A stretch of 64,000 nt of DNA from Sphingoaurantiacus capsulatus (lineage in GTDB: Bacteria > Pseudomonadota > Alphaproteobacteria > Sphingomonadales > Sphingomonadaceae), in assembly GCF_042648405.1 (NCBI RefSeq), contig NZ_JBHRXV010000001.1, forward strand, positions 434,001-498,000. Reading direction: 5' to 3'. How positions within the stretch are numbered: the first letter of the stretch is position 1; the number at the start of each line of letters is the position of its first letter. This document shows, piece after piece, positions 1 to 10,140 of this stretch. A program made the translations under genes and the position numbers. The notes under the pieces were generated by a model. It had not been told where the DNA came from and searched no databases. It saw only the letters and a program-made list of their open reading frames with translations.

Positions 1-207
1 CCCCATCGCCCGATAATGATCGAGCAGATCCTGATCGAGGCGCATCGTCACGCGCGGCTTGGGCCTCTCGGCCGGGGGACGGCCGGGCTTTCGCCGCATT
101 ACCTCGGTCGCCTCCGCAAGCGATACGCCGTCGAACCGCGTCGCACGCGCAAAATCCTCGCTAGTCCACTCGGGATTATCATCGTCGAACTGGGGCTCAC
201 GGGACAT
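1..207 (-). CDS. brnA: BrnA-type antitoxin, 3' end cut off by the window edge
   Basis: Sixty-nine codons are visible before the left edge. The protein starts MSREPQFDDDNPEWTSEDF, the acidic 'DNPEWT' N-terminus typical of BrnA antitoxins, and enters a basic segment (KPGRPPAERPKPRVTMRLD) leading into the ribbon-helix-helix DNA-binding domain. BrnA is known to neutralise the ribonuclease BrnT and, alone or with it, to repress the shared promoter. The start overlaps the upstream brnT frame by 11 nt, the usual arrangement of this operon. Its expected operator is the inverted repeat at 453-474. The C-terminal part cannot be judged. Confidence 0.8.
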   Translation of the reverse strand, partial: MSREPQFDDDNPEWTSEDFARATRFDGVSLAEATEVMRRKPGRPPAERPKPRVTMRLDQDLLDHYRAMG

Positions 208-448
208 GACGCTTATACTCCTTAGCGCGGGCGCGCCGCAGGCTGATCGGCCGGATCGACTCGCCGCGCATTGTTTAGGCGAGGCAATGGGCGAAGCCGT
301 CGAGCAAGCCATAGGCCCGATACCGCTCCTCCTCGAACCGAAAATCGCGGACGACGGCGAACACCTTCAGGTCAAGCGCGCGAGCGAACGACACGCCATG
401 CTTCGCGACGTTGGCGGCATCTTTCCCAGCGTCGAACTCGACCTTCAT
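197..448 (-). pseudogene. brnT: BrnT-type ribonuclease toxin interrupted by an in-frame TAA
   Basis: From ATG at 448 the frame reads MKVEFDAGKDAANVAKHG, the typical BrnT N-terminus, and continues to HCLA, where TAA (277-275) replaces what should be codon 58. The frame then continues without any shift as TMRGESIRPISLRRARAKEY, which is the conserved BrnT C-terminal block (R-x-I-S-x-R-x-A-x-x-x-E), and ends at 197. A single substitution would restore an 83-residue protein. I therefore call it a recently inactivated toxin, although a sequencing error cannot be excluded. A 57-residue product would lack the C-terminal Arg/Glu residues of the RelE-like fold and should be inactive. The downstream brnA frame appears intact as far as visible. 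Confidence 0.75.
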
Positions 449-452
449 CGGC

Positions 453-474
453 TATTATTGTGCCGACAATAATA
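453..474. promoter_or_regulatory. Inverted repeat, probable BrnA operator
   Basis: TATTATTG, six bases, CAATAATA form a perfect 8-bp inverted repeat ending 5 bp before the brnT start. BrnA is a ribbon-helix-helix autorepressor in known systems, so this palindrome is the obvious operator. It is AT-rich in an otherwise GC-rich surrounding and may also carry the -10 region. Binding is inferred. Confidence 0.6.
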
Positions 475-500
475 TATCAGGTCAATGAGGGCCGCCCGCG

Positions 501-1775
501 TTAGCGAACGTCCTTCTCGACCTTCCCGCCCTTCATCACGAACGCCACCCGCTCCAGCGAGGTGGGGTCGGCGAGCGGATCGCCGGCGACCGCGATGATG
601 TCGCCGAAGCGGCCCGGGGCGATGGCGCCGACGTCCTTGTCGCGGCCGAGCGCCTGCGCGGCGTTGGTGGTCGCCGACTGCAGCGCCTGCAGCGGCGTCA
701 TGCCGAAGCGGACCATCACCGCGAACTGCCTGGCGTTCATGCCGTGCGGGTAGATGCCGGCGTCGGTGCTGAAGATGTGGCGCGCCCCGCCCTCCACCGC
801 CTTGCGGAAATTCTCACGCTGAAGGGTGCCGACGCGGCGTTCCTTCTCGATATTCTCCTCGAGCACGCCGTTCTTGGCGCCTTCCGACAGCGTGTATTCG
901 GTGTTGTAGACGTCGAAGCCGAGCCAAGTGCCCTTCTCCTTCGCGAGCTTGATGCCTTCCGCATCGATGAAGCTCACATGCTCGATGGTGTCGATGCCCG
1001 CCTTGATCGCCGCCTTGATGCCGTCCGTCCCGTGCGCATGCGCGGCGATCTTAAGGCCGAGCATGTGCGCCTCGTCGGCGGCCATCTTCAGTTCCTCGTA
1101 GGTCATCTGCTGCGCGCCCGGATCGGTGTTGCGCGAGAAGACGCCGCCGGTGGCGCATACCTTGATCACCTGCGCGCCGAGCTTCTTCAGCTCGCGCACC
1201 TTGTGGCGCACCGCCTCCGGCCCGTCGGCGACGCCCGGCGAGGTGCGGACCATCGACGGCACGTTGGTGTTCTCGTCGCAATGCCCGCCGGTCGCGCCGA
1301 TCGCATAGGTGGCGGCGACGATGCGCGGCCCCGGGATGAAGCCGCCGTCGATCGCCTGGCGGAACGCCACGTCGGCATGATGCTCCTCGCCGAGGCTGCG
1401 CACCGTGGTGAAGCCGGCGTCGAGCGTCGCCTTGACGTTGGGCACGCCGAGCACGGTGTTGAACTGGTCGGTATATTCGAGCCGCCGGTAGCCGCCGATC
1501 AGCGGCGTGCCGCCGAGATGGACGTGCATGTCGATGAGGCCGGGGACGAGCGTCAGCGGCCCGAGGTCGATGCGCTTCGCGTCGGCGGGGATGGCGGGCG
1601 GCCGGTCGGCGGTGCCGACGGCGGCGATGCGGCCGTCGGTAACGACGACGACCGGATTGGCGACGCTCTTGCCCGCCAGCACATCGGCCATGCGCGCGGC
1701 GGTCAGCACCACCGTCTCCGCCTGCGCCGCCGTTGCCGACGCCATCAGAGCTGCTGCCAGTGCGAACCGCTTCAT
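501..1775 (-). CDS. Secreted metal-dependent amidohydrolase (imidazolonepropionase/prolidase-like)
   Basis: The start is ATG at 1775 (MKRFALAAALMASATAAQA, a signal peptide with an AxA cleavage site), preceded by an AGGGGAAG ribosome-binding site. The open frame upstream of it only reads through repeat DNA. The mature protein is an amidohydrolase-superfamily TIM barrel of about 405 residues. Visible metal ligands are H84 and H86 in the 'DMHVHLGG' motif, K205 in 'VIKVCATGG' (the usual carboxylated Lys), H246/H248 ('AHAHG'), H266 and an Asp in 'FSTDAGIYPHG'. The family includes periplasmic Xaa-Pro or Xaa-Arg dipeptidases and imidazolonepropionase-like enzymes, and the substrate cannot be told from sequence. 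The gene stands alone between brnTA and secA. Confidence 0.85.
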   Translation of the reverse strand: MKRFALAAALMASATAAQAETVVLTAARMADVLAGKSVANPVVVVTDGRIAAVGTADRPPAIPADAKRIDLGPLTLVPGLIDMHVHLGGTPLIGGYRRLEYTDQFNTVLGVPNVKATLDAGFTTVRSLGEEHHADVAFRQAIDGGFIPGPRIVAATYAIGATGGHCDENTNVPSMVRTSPGVADGPEAVRHKVRELKKLGAQVIKVCATGGVFSRNTDPGAQQMTYEELKMAADEAHMLGLKIAAHAHGTDGIKAAIKAGIDTIEHVSFIDAEGIKLAKEKGTWLGFDVYNTEYTLSEGAKNGVLEENIEKERRVGTLQRENFRKAVEGGARHIFSTDAGIYPHGMNARQFAVMVRFGMTPLQALQSATTNAAQALGRDKDVGAIAPGRFGDIIAVAGDPLADPTSLERVAFVMKGGKVEKDVR

Positions 1776-1838
1776 GAACTTCCCCTGCCCCGTGTTGGGG
1801 AAGGGGTTAGCATGGGGATCGTCACCCGCACCATAGAT

Positions 1839-2119
1839 GTCATCCCCGCGAAGGCGGGGACCCACTGTGGCGCAAGGACGGCCTCTCCGGGCGCCGGAGA
1901 ACGGTGCGGGTGGGTCCCCGCCTTCGCGGGGATGACAGATCAAGAAAGCTCGCCCATCGCAAATGCCCACCCCATCGTCATCCCCGCCTTCGCGGGGATG
2001 ACAGATCAAGAAAGCTCGCCCATCGCAAATGCCCACCCCATCGTCATCCCCGCGAAGGCGGGGATCCATTCGCTCAGGCGCTCGGCGGTAATGGACCCCC
2101 GCCTGCGCGGGGATGACGA
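1839..2119. repeat. Cluster of CCCCGCGAAGGCGGGG repeats filling the amidohydrolase-secA gap
   Basis: The 351-bp stretch between the two genes holds no credible gene. It contains five copies of a palindromic repeat with core CCCCGCGAAGGCGGGG. An inverted pair lies at 1839-1865 and 1910-1936, and a further pair at about 2043-2066 and 2092-2117. Between them is an exact 66-bp tandem duplication (1915-1980 and 1981-2046). Read as protein the repeats give the familiar spurious strings PREGGDP and PAKAGI. They lie just upstream of the amidohydrolase start and just after the secA stop and can form strong hairpins. Confidence 0.85.
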
Positions 2120-2126
2120 TGGAGTG

Positions 2127-4889
<2,763 letters not shown>

Positions 4890-5035
4890 GCAAATACCTT
4901 GAAAATCGGGGGAGCCCGGAGGACGCATCGTCCCCTGCCCCGGAACCGGGCGGAGATAGGGACGGGTCCGTCCCGAGTCAAACCCGGCACCCCCGTCCGC
5001 GTTGCTTCAACGCACCCTGCCCGATACCTCTTTTA

Positions 5036-5140
5036 TCGTCACCCCCGCGCAGGCGGGGGCCCAGTCCATCATGAACATGCCGCCCGCATCGCGGGCGACC
5101 TTTTGTTGCGGGCTGGATCCCCGCCTTCGCGGGGATGACG
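5036..5140. repeat. Inverted pair of GGCGGGG-type repeats in the secA/argJ divergent gap
   Basis: The 323-bp gap between the divergent secA and argJ starts holds an outward-facing pair: GTCACCCCCGCGCAGGCGGGGG near 5036 and its near complement ending GGGGATGAC at about 5138, separated by about 50 bp. The remainder should contain both promoters, but I could not assign convincing -35/-10 boxes. No gene is seen. Confidence 0.75.
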
Positions 5141-5212
5141 ATGGAGTTGAACGCGCTCACTTAATCCGATCCCCATTGTCCCCGCGCCCCAACCTTCCTA
5201 ATCCTGCCGCCC

Positions 5213-6457
5213 ATGGCCGATCTCACCCGCTCCCCCCTCGCCCCCGACCGTTTCCCCGAGCTGCCGGAGGTGGCCGGCGTGCGGCTCGCCGTCGCACGCG
5301 CGGGTTACAAGGCGTGGGACCGCACCGACCTGACCCTCGCCGAGCTGGCGCCGGGCACCGCGGTGGCGGGCGTGCTCACCAAATCCAAATGCCCCTCGCC
5401 GGAGGTCGACTGGTGCCGGCAGGCGCTCGCCCACGGCACCGCCCGCGCGCTCGTCGTTAACGCCGGCAACTCGAACGCCTTCACCGGCGGCCGCGGCAAG
5501 GCCGCCGTCGAGGCGGTGCTCGCCGCCGCGGTCGAGACGCTCGGCTGCGCCGAGACCGAGGTGTTCGTCGCCTCGACCGGCGTCATCGGCGTGCCGCTGC
5601 CGACCGACAAGGCCCGCGCCGGCCTCACCGCCGCCTTCGCCAAGCTGAAGGCCGGGTCGACCGCGACCTGGGAGGATGCGGCGGCGACGATCATGACCAC
5701 CGACACTTTCCCCAAGGCATCGGTGCGCACCGCCGTCGTCGGCGGCCAGACGGTGACGCTCACCGGCATCATCAAGGGCTCGGGCATGATCGCGCCCGAC
5801 ATGGCGACGATGCTCGGCTTCATCTTCACCGACGCGAAAGTGGCCCCGGCGCTCCTGCAGGAAATGCTGTCGGCGGCCAACGAGCAGACCTACAGCTGCA
5901 TCACCGTCGACGGCGACACCAGCACCTCCGACACCGTGCTCGCCTTCGCCACGGGTGCGGCGGGCAACACCCCGCTCGACGGCTGGACCAGCGCCGGCGC
6001 CGACGCCTTCCAGGCCGCCCTCACCGACCTCTGCCGCGACCTCGCCCAGCAGGTGGTCCGCGACGGCGAAGGCGCGCAGAAGTTCATCACCATCGCCGTC
6101 GAGGGCGCCGAGGACGACCGCGCCGCGCGCGTCATCGCGCTCGCCATCGCCAACTCCCCGCTGGTGAAAACCGCGATCGCCGGCGAGGACGCCAACTGGG
6201 GCCGCGTCGTCATGGCGGTCGGCAAGGCCGGCGAAGCCGCCGACCGCGACCGTCTCGCCATCCGCTTCGGCACGACGCTGGTGGCGAAGGACGGGCTGGC
6301 GGTGGAGGACTATGACGAGACCCCCGTCGCCGCGCATTTGAAGGGCCGCGACATCGACATCGGGGTGGATTTGGGGCTGGGCGAGGGTCGCGCGACGGTG
6401 TGGAGCTGCGACCTGACGCATGGCTACATCAGCATCAACGCCGACTACCGGAGCTGA
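5213..6457 (+). CDS. argJ: Bifunctional glutamate N-acetyltransferase / amino-acid acetyltransferase ArgJ
   Basis: This 414-residue enzyme moves the acetyl group from N-acetylornithine to glutamate (and may also use acetyl-CoA), driving the cyclic arginine pathway. ArgJ cuts itself into alpha and beta chains at the A-T bond of the motif 'KGSGMIAPDMATML'; here the nucleophile is Thr199. Also visible are 'VNAGNSNAFTG' (80s), 'ASTGVIGVPLP' (120s), and the beta-chain 'DGDTSTSD' and 'NWGRVV' blocks. The ATG at 5213 gives the usual N-terminus and normal length. It is followed almost directly by a small membrane-protein frame. A bifunctional rather than purely recycling role is inferred, since no argA candidate is visible. 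Confidence 0.96.
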   Translation: MADLTRSPLAPDRFPELPEVAGVRLAVARAGYKAWDRTDLTLAELAPGTAVAGVLTKSKCPSPEVDWCRQALAHGTARALVVNAGNSNAFTGGRGKAAVEAVLAAAVETLGCAETEVFVASTGVIGVPLPTDKARAGLTAAFAKLKAGSTATWEDAAATIMTTDTFPKASVRTAVVGGQTVTLTGIIKGSGMIAPDMATMLGFIFTDAKVAPALLQEMLSAANEQTYSCITVDGDTSTSDTVLAFATGAAGNTPLDGWTSAGADAFQAALTDLCRDLAQQVVRDGEGAQKFITIAVEGAEDDRAARVIALAIANSPLVKTAIAGEDANWGRVVMAVGKAGEAADRDRLAIRFGTTLVAKDGLAVEDYDETPVAAHLKGRDIDIGVDLGLGEGRATVWSCDLTHGYISINADYRS

Positions 6458-6462
6458 GGGTA

Positions 6463-6618
6463 CTGGCGCCGCGAAAGGCCGTCATCGCAATCATCACGAT
6501 ACTACTGGCGCTCCTGATCTGGCTGCTTACCTCCGACTTCATCGCGCAGGATGTCTGCCTTGATGGCGGTGGCGCGTGGGATGGCGGGCGATGCATCGGC
6601 AGACGCCCCGGCGGTTAG
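6463..6618 (+). CDS. Small single-span protein with a CLDxGGxW...C motif
   Basis: The frame downstream of argJ encodes a basic start, one hydrophobic segment (AVIAIITILLALLIWLL) and a short extracytoplasmic tail 'DVCLDGGGAWDGGRCIG'. The tail motif CLDxGGxWxxxxxC recurs in small sphingomonad proteins of unknown function, and the two cysteines could form a disulfide. The start is uncertain. CTG at 6463 lies a few bases after a GAGGG sequence, whereas the only in-frame ATG (6400) lies 58 bp inside argJ. Its position five bases after the argJ stop suggests co-transcription. I cannot assign a role. Confidence 0.5.
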   Translation: MAPRKAVIAIITILLALLIWLLTSDFIAQDVCLDGGGAWDGGRCIGRRPGG

Positions 6619-6635
6619 CGCGCTTCTTTCAATCC

Positions 6636-6746
6636 GTCATACCGGCGAAAGCCGGTATCCAGCCGTCCTCGCCCCACCCACACCGCTCACCCTCGTCTTA
6701 GCGAGATGGTGGGCTGCAGCTGGATTCCGGCTTTCGCCGGAATGAC
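6636..6746. repeat. Inverted pair of GTCATACCGGCGAAAGCCGG repeats
   Basis: GTCATACCGGCGAAAGCCGG (6636-6655) and its complement, ending CCGGAATGAC at 6746, face each other across about 50 bp. This is the second repeat family of the window. It separates the small argJ-linked gene from the DUF4157 gene and may act as a transcript terminator. Confidence 0.8.
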
Positions 6747-6793
6747 GGTTGGGGGCGGGGATACCGTCGCCCCCAACGACCGTTAACCCCCCG

Positions 6794-7468
6794 ATGAAGC
6801 TGCGCTCGATCCTCGCCTTCATGGCCGCCTTCGCGGGCGGCACCTTTGCCGGCTATTTCGTCGCCTATGGAACGGGCGCGCCGGTGCCGACCTTCGTCAC
6901 CGCGCTGCGCTTCGACATCCTCGCCCGCATCGACGAGGCGAAGCTGCGCGCGGCGCTGCGTGGGCCGCGGCTGGTGGCGCAGACGGTGCGGCGCGGCGGC
7001 AACGTCGCCGCCAGCGCGACGCTTGCCGAGGCGATCCGCTTCTCGCGGGTGCAGGCGCTGAAGGGCCACAGCCAGCCCTTGAGCGACGAGCTGAAAGAGC
7101 TGTACCGCCCCTATTTCCCCGACGAGGTGATCGACGACACGCGCTGGACGCTCGCAGACCGGCGCGTCGGCCTCGGCAGCCTGCTCGCCGGCTGGCATTC
7201 GCAGGACGGCGCGGTGACGCTCGACGACGTCATCGTCTTTTCCAATGGCAAGGCCGCCGGGCACCGGGCGCTGGTCGCGCATGAGCTGACGCATGTGCTG
7301 CAATATCACCAGCTCGGCCTCCCCGATTTCGCGCGCCTCTATGCGCAGAACTGGCCGCTGATCGAGGAGCAGGCGCGCAGGAACGCCGGCCGCATCCTCG
7401 CCGACATCGCGCGGCGGGAGGCGATGAAGGAGGAAGCCTCCGAGGCGGCGCCGCCCGACGCCGCCTGA
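6794..7468 (+). CDS. Membrane-anchored DUF4157-like protein with HELTH motif
   Basis: The start is ATG at 6794 (MKLRSILAFMAAFAGGTFAGYF), giving 224 residues with an N-terminal signal or anchor helix. The centre carries 'RALVAHELTHVLQYHQLG', an HExxH-like zinc-protease motif as found in DUF4157 domains. In larger proteins that domain accompanies extracellular contractile injection or toxin systems, but stand-alone forms are common and uncharacterised. The C-terminal third is acidic and helical (EEQARRNAGRILADIARREA). No partner gene for an injection system lies nearby. The protein most likely acts at the periplasmic face, and whether it is an active peptidase is unknown. Confidence 0.6.
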   Translation: MKLRSILAFMAAFAGGTFAGYFVAYGTGAPVPTFVTALRFDILARIDEAKLRAALRGPRLVAQTVRRGGNVAASATLAEAIRFSRVQALKGHSQPLSDELKELYRPYFPDEVIDDTRWTLADRRVGLGSLLAGWHSQDGAVTLDDVIVFSNGKAAGHRALVAHELTHVLQYHQLGLPDFARLYAQNWPLIEEQARRNAGRILADIARREAMKEEASEAAPPDAA

Positions 7469-7591
7469 TCGGTGCGTCGCGCCGGGATGGTCACCCACCG
7501 GACCAAGGGCCCGGCCATGTACAGTATTAAATTGACGTCCGTTCCGTGCCCGTGACAAGCTCGTGATCGTCCATCTTGAGGGAGACGGGCT

Positions 7592-8527
7592 ATGCGCGTG
7601 TGGAAGCTGCGGATCGGGTCGATCATTCTCGGTTTATCGACCGTTCTCCTGTCGGCCACGGCCGCGGCGAACATCGCCGCGCAGCCCGACCCTGAAGAGA
7701 TCACCGTCATCGGCAAGCGCCTGACCCCGGCGCAAGCGCGCGAACGGGCCATCGCTTTCGTCCAGCATACCGGCATCACCTATGGCCGCGAGTCCGTCGC
7801 GCGCTGGATCGACCCGGTGTGCGTGCGCGCCATCGGCCTCGAGCCCGCCAATCTGCAGCGCGTCGAAAAGACGGTGCGCGCCATCGCGGAAAGCGCCGGC
7901 GTGCCGGTCGGCAAGCCCGGCTGTACGCCCAACGCCACCATCAACTTCGTCGGCGACGGCGCGGCCTTTACCAAAAGCGTCGCCGCGCGCGATCAGCGCC
8001 GCCTCGCCGAGGTGCCCAAGCATCTGAAGCTCGCGCTGCTCAACGGCCCCGCACCCATCCGCTGGTGGTACCGCACCGAGCTGCGCGGCAGCGACGGCAT
8101 GAAGCTGGTCGGCATGATGCCGCCCAGCCTGTTCGGCGACCGAGGCGATCCCGCGCCGCCGGGGCTGCCGGGCAACAGCAACGAGGCGAGCACGCGGCTG
8201 GGCTCCAACACCAGCAACGTCAGCACGCAGGTCGCCCGGCGGCTGATCAGCGCCACCGTCGTCGTCGATGCGGTGAAGGCGGAAGGTGTGCCGCTGGAGT
8301 CGGTTGCCGCCTATGCCGCGATGGTGACCTTCGCCGAGCTGCTGCCCCGCGACACGTCGTTCGACGGATCGATCCTCGGCCTGTTCGGCAACCAGCCGTC
8401 GCGCACGATAACCCCGCTCGACCAGGCGTTCCTGAAGGAACTCTACAGCCTGAAGATGGACCGCAAGGCCCGCCAGCAGCGCGCCCGCCTCGTCAACCGG
8501 CTGCAGAGCGTGCAGACGAGTTTCTAG
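7592..8527 (+). CDS. Secreted protein of unknown function with EITVIGKR segment
   Basis: The start is ATG at 7592 after a GAGGGAGAC ribosome-binding site. Residues 1-27 form a signal peptide ending in AAANIAA. The 311-residue product then shows 'EEITVIGKRL', a string common near the mature N-terminus of sphingomonad exported proteins, followed by a central domain with 'PVCVRAIGLEP' and 'GKPGCTPNATINF' (two cysteines, possible disulfide) and a helical C-terminus rich in Lys/Arg ('LKMDRKARQQRARLVNRLQ'). I do not recognise a named family. It is convergent with the GFA gene, and the two stop codons overlap. Confidence 0.75.
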   Translation: MRVWKLRIGSIILGLSTVLLSATAAANIAAQPDPEEITVIGKRLTPAQARERAIAFVQHTGITYGRESVARWIDPVCVRAIGLEPANLQRVEKTVRAIAESAGVPVGKPGCTPNATINFVGDGAAFTKSVAARDQRRLAEVPKHLKLALLNGPAPIRWWYRTELRGSDGMKLVGMMPPSLFGDRGDPAPPGLPGNSNEASTRLGSNTSNVSTQVARRLISATVVVDAVKAEGVPLESVAAYAAMVTFAELLPRDTSFDGSILGLFGNQPSRTITPLDQAFLKELYSLKMDRKARQQRARLVNRLQSVQTSF

Positions 8528-8877
8528 AGCGCCGCGCCGTTGAAACTGCCCTTGTGGACCCCGGTCATGTCGAGGTCGTCGAGGCAGCGCAGGTTGATCG
8601 CGACCATCTTCTGCCCGTCGGGCGTTTCGCCGCGGCCGAAGGCGGAGATGCCGCAGGTGGCGCAGAACAGGTGAGCGATCACCTTCTTGTAGAAGCGATA
8701 ATCGGTCATCGCCCCTTCGCCCGCCGTCTGCCGGAAATTCTCGCCGCCGGTGAAGGCGAGCAGCGGCGCGGCCTTGGCGCAATAGGAGCAGTTGCATTCG
8801 AGGCCGAGCGTGGTGTCGATCGTCGCCTCGAACCGCACCGCGCCGCAATGGCACCCGCCCGCAACCTCACGCTCCAT
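8524..8877 (-). CDS. GFA/CENP-V family zinc protein
   Basis: The start is ATG at 8877 behind a GGGAG site, giving 117 residues (MEREVAGGCHCGAVRFEATI). The zinc ligands of the glutathione-dependent formaldehyde-activating (GFA) fold are all visible: 'GGCHCGAV', 'CNCSYCAKA' and 'HLFCATCGISAF'. Members bind a structural and a second zinc through these Cys pairs. Only a few have shown formaldehyde/glutathione chemistry, so the true substrate is open. It is divergent from a glutathione S-transferase gene 82 bp away, which is compatible with a glutathione-linked detoxification role but does not prove it. A second GFA gene lies at 31754. Confidence 0.85.
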   Translation of the reverse strand: MEREVAGGCHCGAVRFEATIDTTLGLECNCSYCAKAAPLLAFTGGENFRQTAGEGAMTDYRFYKKVIAHLFCATCGISAFGRGETPDGQKMVAINLRCLDDLDMTGVHKGSFNGAAL

Positions 8878-8959
8878 GATCACTCCCGCTTGCTTGGCGC
8901 TTGCCGCGCCGTTGTCGCCGATCAATAGGCGGTGGGCACGCGCCGCAGAAGGAGTTTCG

Positions 8960-9571
8960 ATGCTGATCCTGTGGGGCCGCCTCAATTCGCACAACGTCAA
9001 GAAGGTGGCCTGGCTCGCCGAGGAATTGGGCCTGCCCTACGAGCGGCGCGACATCGGCGGGAAGTTCGGGTTTACGGACGCCTATCTGGCGATGAACCCG
9101 AACCGGCTGATCCCGACCATCGAGGATGGCGACGTCGTCCTGTGGGAATCGAACGCCATCCTGCGCTACCTTGGCAGCCGCTACGGCGGCGACGCGTTCT
9201 GGCCTGCCGATCCGGCGACGCGGGCGGTGGGCGACAAGTGGATGGACTGGATGTTCAGCTTCGCCGACGCGCAGCGCGACGCCTTCATCAACCTGGTGCG
9301 CCGGCCGGAGGGCGAGCGCGACAGGGCGGCGGTGGCGGCGTCGGCGAAGGTGTCGGGCGCGATGATGGCGCGGCTTGAGGCGGCGCTGGCGAAGACCGGC
9401 TGGCTGTCGGGCGAGCGCTTCGGGCTCGGCGACATTCCGATGGGTGTCTATGCCCACACCTTCTTCACCCTGCCCATCGACCGGCCGGCGCTGCCGGCGG
9501 TCGAGGACTGGTATCGGCGTCTCACCACGCGGCCGGGCTATGCGGCCAACGTGATGATCCCGCTGACCTGA
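8960..9571 (+). CDS. Glutathione S-transferase
   Basis: The ATG at 8960 follows GGAGTTTCG. The 203-residue protein has an N-terminal thioredoxin-like domain (LILWGRLNSHNVKKVAWLAE; 'NRLIPTIEDGDVVLWESNAI', containing the cis-Pro and the ES glutathione-contact pair) and an all-helical C-terminal domain with the 'FGLGDIPMG' N-capping-box region. These are the defining features of cytosolic GSTs. The catalytic residue near the start (Ser14 region, 'RLNSHNVKK') suggests a theta/beta-like class. The substrate is unknown. It is convergent with trxA, 3 bp apart. Confidence 0.88.
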   Translation: MLILWGRLNSHNVKKVAWLAEELGLPYERRDIGGKFGFTDAYLAMNPNRLIPTIEDGDVVLWESNAILRYLGSRYGGDAFWPADPATRAVGDKWMDWMFSFADAQRDAFINLVRRPEGERDRAAVAASAKVSGAMMARLEAALAKTGWLSGERFGLGDIPMGVYAHTFFTLPIDRPALPAVEDWYRRLTTRPGYAANVMIPLT

Positions 9572-9574
9572 CGA

Positions 9575-9895
9575 CTAGAGTTCGGATTCCAGCCAGCCCT
9601 TGATGGCGCTCTTCGGGCGGGCGCCGACCGCGGTGGCGGCGGGCTGGCCGTTCTTGAACAGGATCATCGTCGGGATGCCGCGCACGCCATATTTGGTCGG
9701 CGCGTCGGGGTTCTCGTCGATGTTCAGCTTCATGATCGTCACCTTCTCGCCGAGCTCATCCGACAGCTCCTCGAGCGACGGGCCGATCTGGCGGCACGGG
9801 CCGCACCATTCCGCCCAGAAGTCGACCAGCACCGGCTTGTCGGCGCTGATGACGTCGCTGTGGAACGAGGCGTCGGTGACCTTCTTGGCGGGCAT
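9575..9895 (-). CDS. trxA: Thioredoxin
   Basis: This 106-residue cytoplasmic thioredoxin has the classic redox site WCGPC (Cys31/Cys34), the buried Asp in 'VLVDFWAEW', and cis-Pro in 'RGIPTMILF'. It reduces disulfides in ribonucleotide reductase, peroxiredoxins and others with electrons from thioredoxin reductase. The start MPAKKVTDASF matches alphaproteobacterial TrxA. It lies downstream of addA on the same strand, the order also known from related genomes, but a repeat-filled gap of about 530 bp separates them, so it probably has its own promoter. Confidence 0.96.
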   Translation of the reverse strand: MPAKKVTDASFHSDVISADKPVLVDFWAEWCGPCRQIGPSLEELSDELGEKVTIMKLNIDENPDAPTKYGVRGIPTMILFKNGQPAATAVGARPKSAIKGWLESEL

Positions 9896-10051
9896 AGTCG
9901 CAATCTCCGTAGTGTTTCGAATGAGGTAAGCGCGGGCCGCGCCTCGGTCAATGAACGCCGGCGCGTAGCTTTGGTGTCCCGTTTAGAAGCGGGGCTTTCG
10001 GGGTGGAAGGCATTGTCGGGTTAGTTTGCGGGCGCCGTCCCCTACTCAGCC

Positions 10052-10118
10052 GTCATACCGGCGAAAGCCGGTATCCAGACCGGCCGCAGAACTGGATACC
10101 GGCTTTCGCCGGTATGAC
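10052..10118. repeat. Inverted pair of GTCATACCGGCGAAAGCCGG repeats
   Basis: This is a tight head-to-head pair: GTCATACCGGCGAAAGCCGG from 10052 and its exact complement ending GCCGGTATGAC at 10118, with a short 'CCGGCCGCAGAA' core. It can fold into a hairpin with arms of about 27 bp. It lies in the 530-bp gap between trxA and addA, which otherwise contains only the second repeat block at 10141-10476. Confidence 0.85.
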
Positions 10119-10140
10119 GGGCGGGGGTGAGTTAGGCACT

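Noticed and set aside
1839..2119. CRISPR array
   Set aside because: Repeat spacing is irregular, the units are inverted pairs or a simple tandem duplication, and no cas gene is present.
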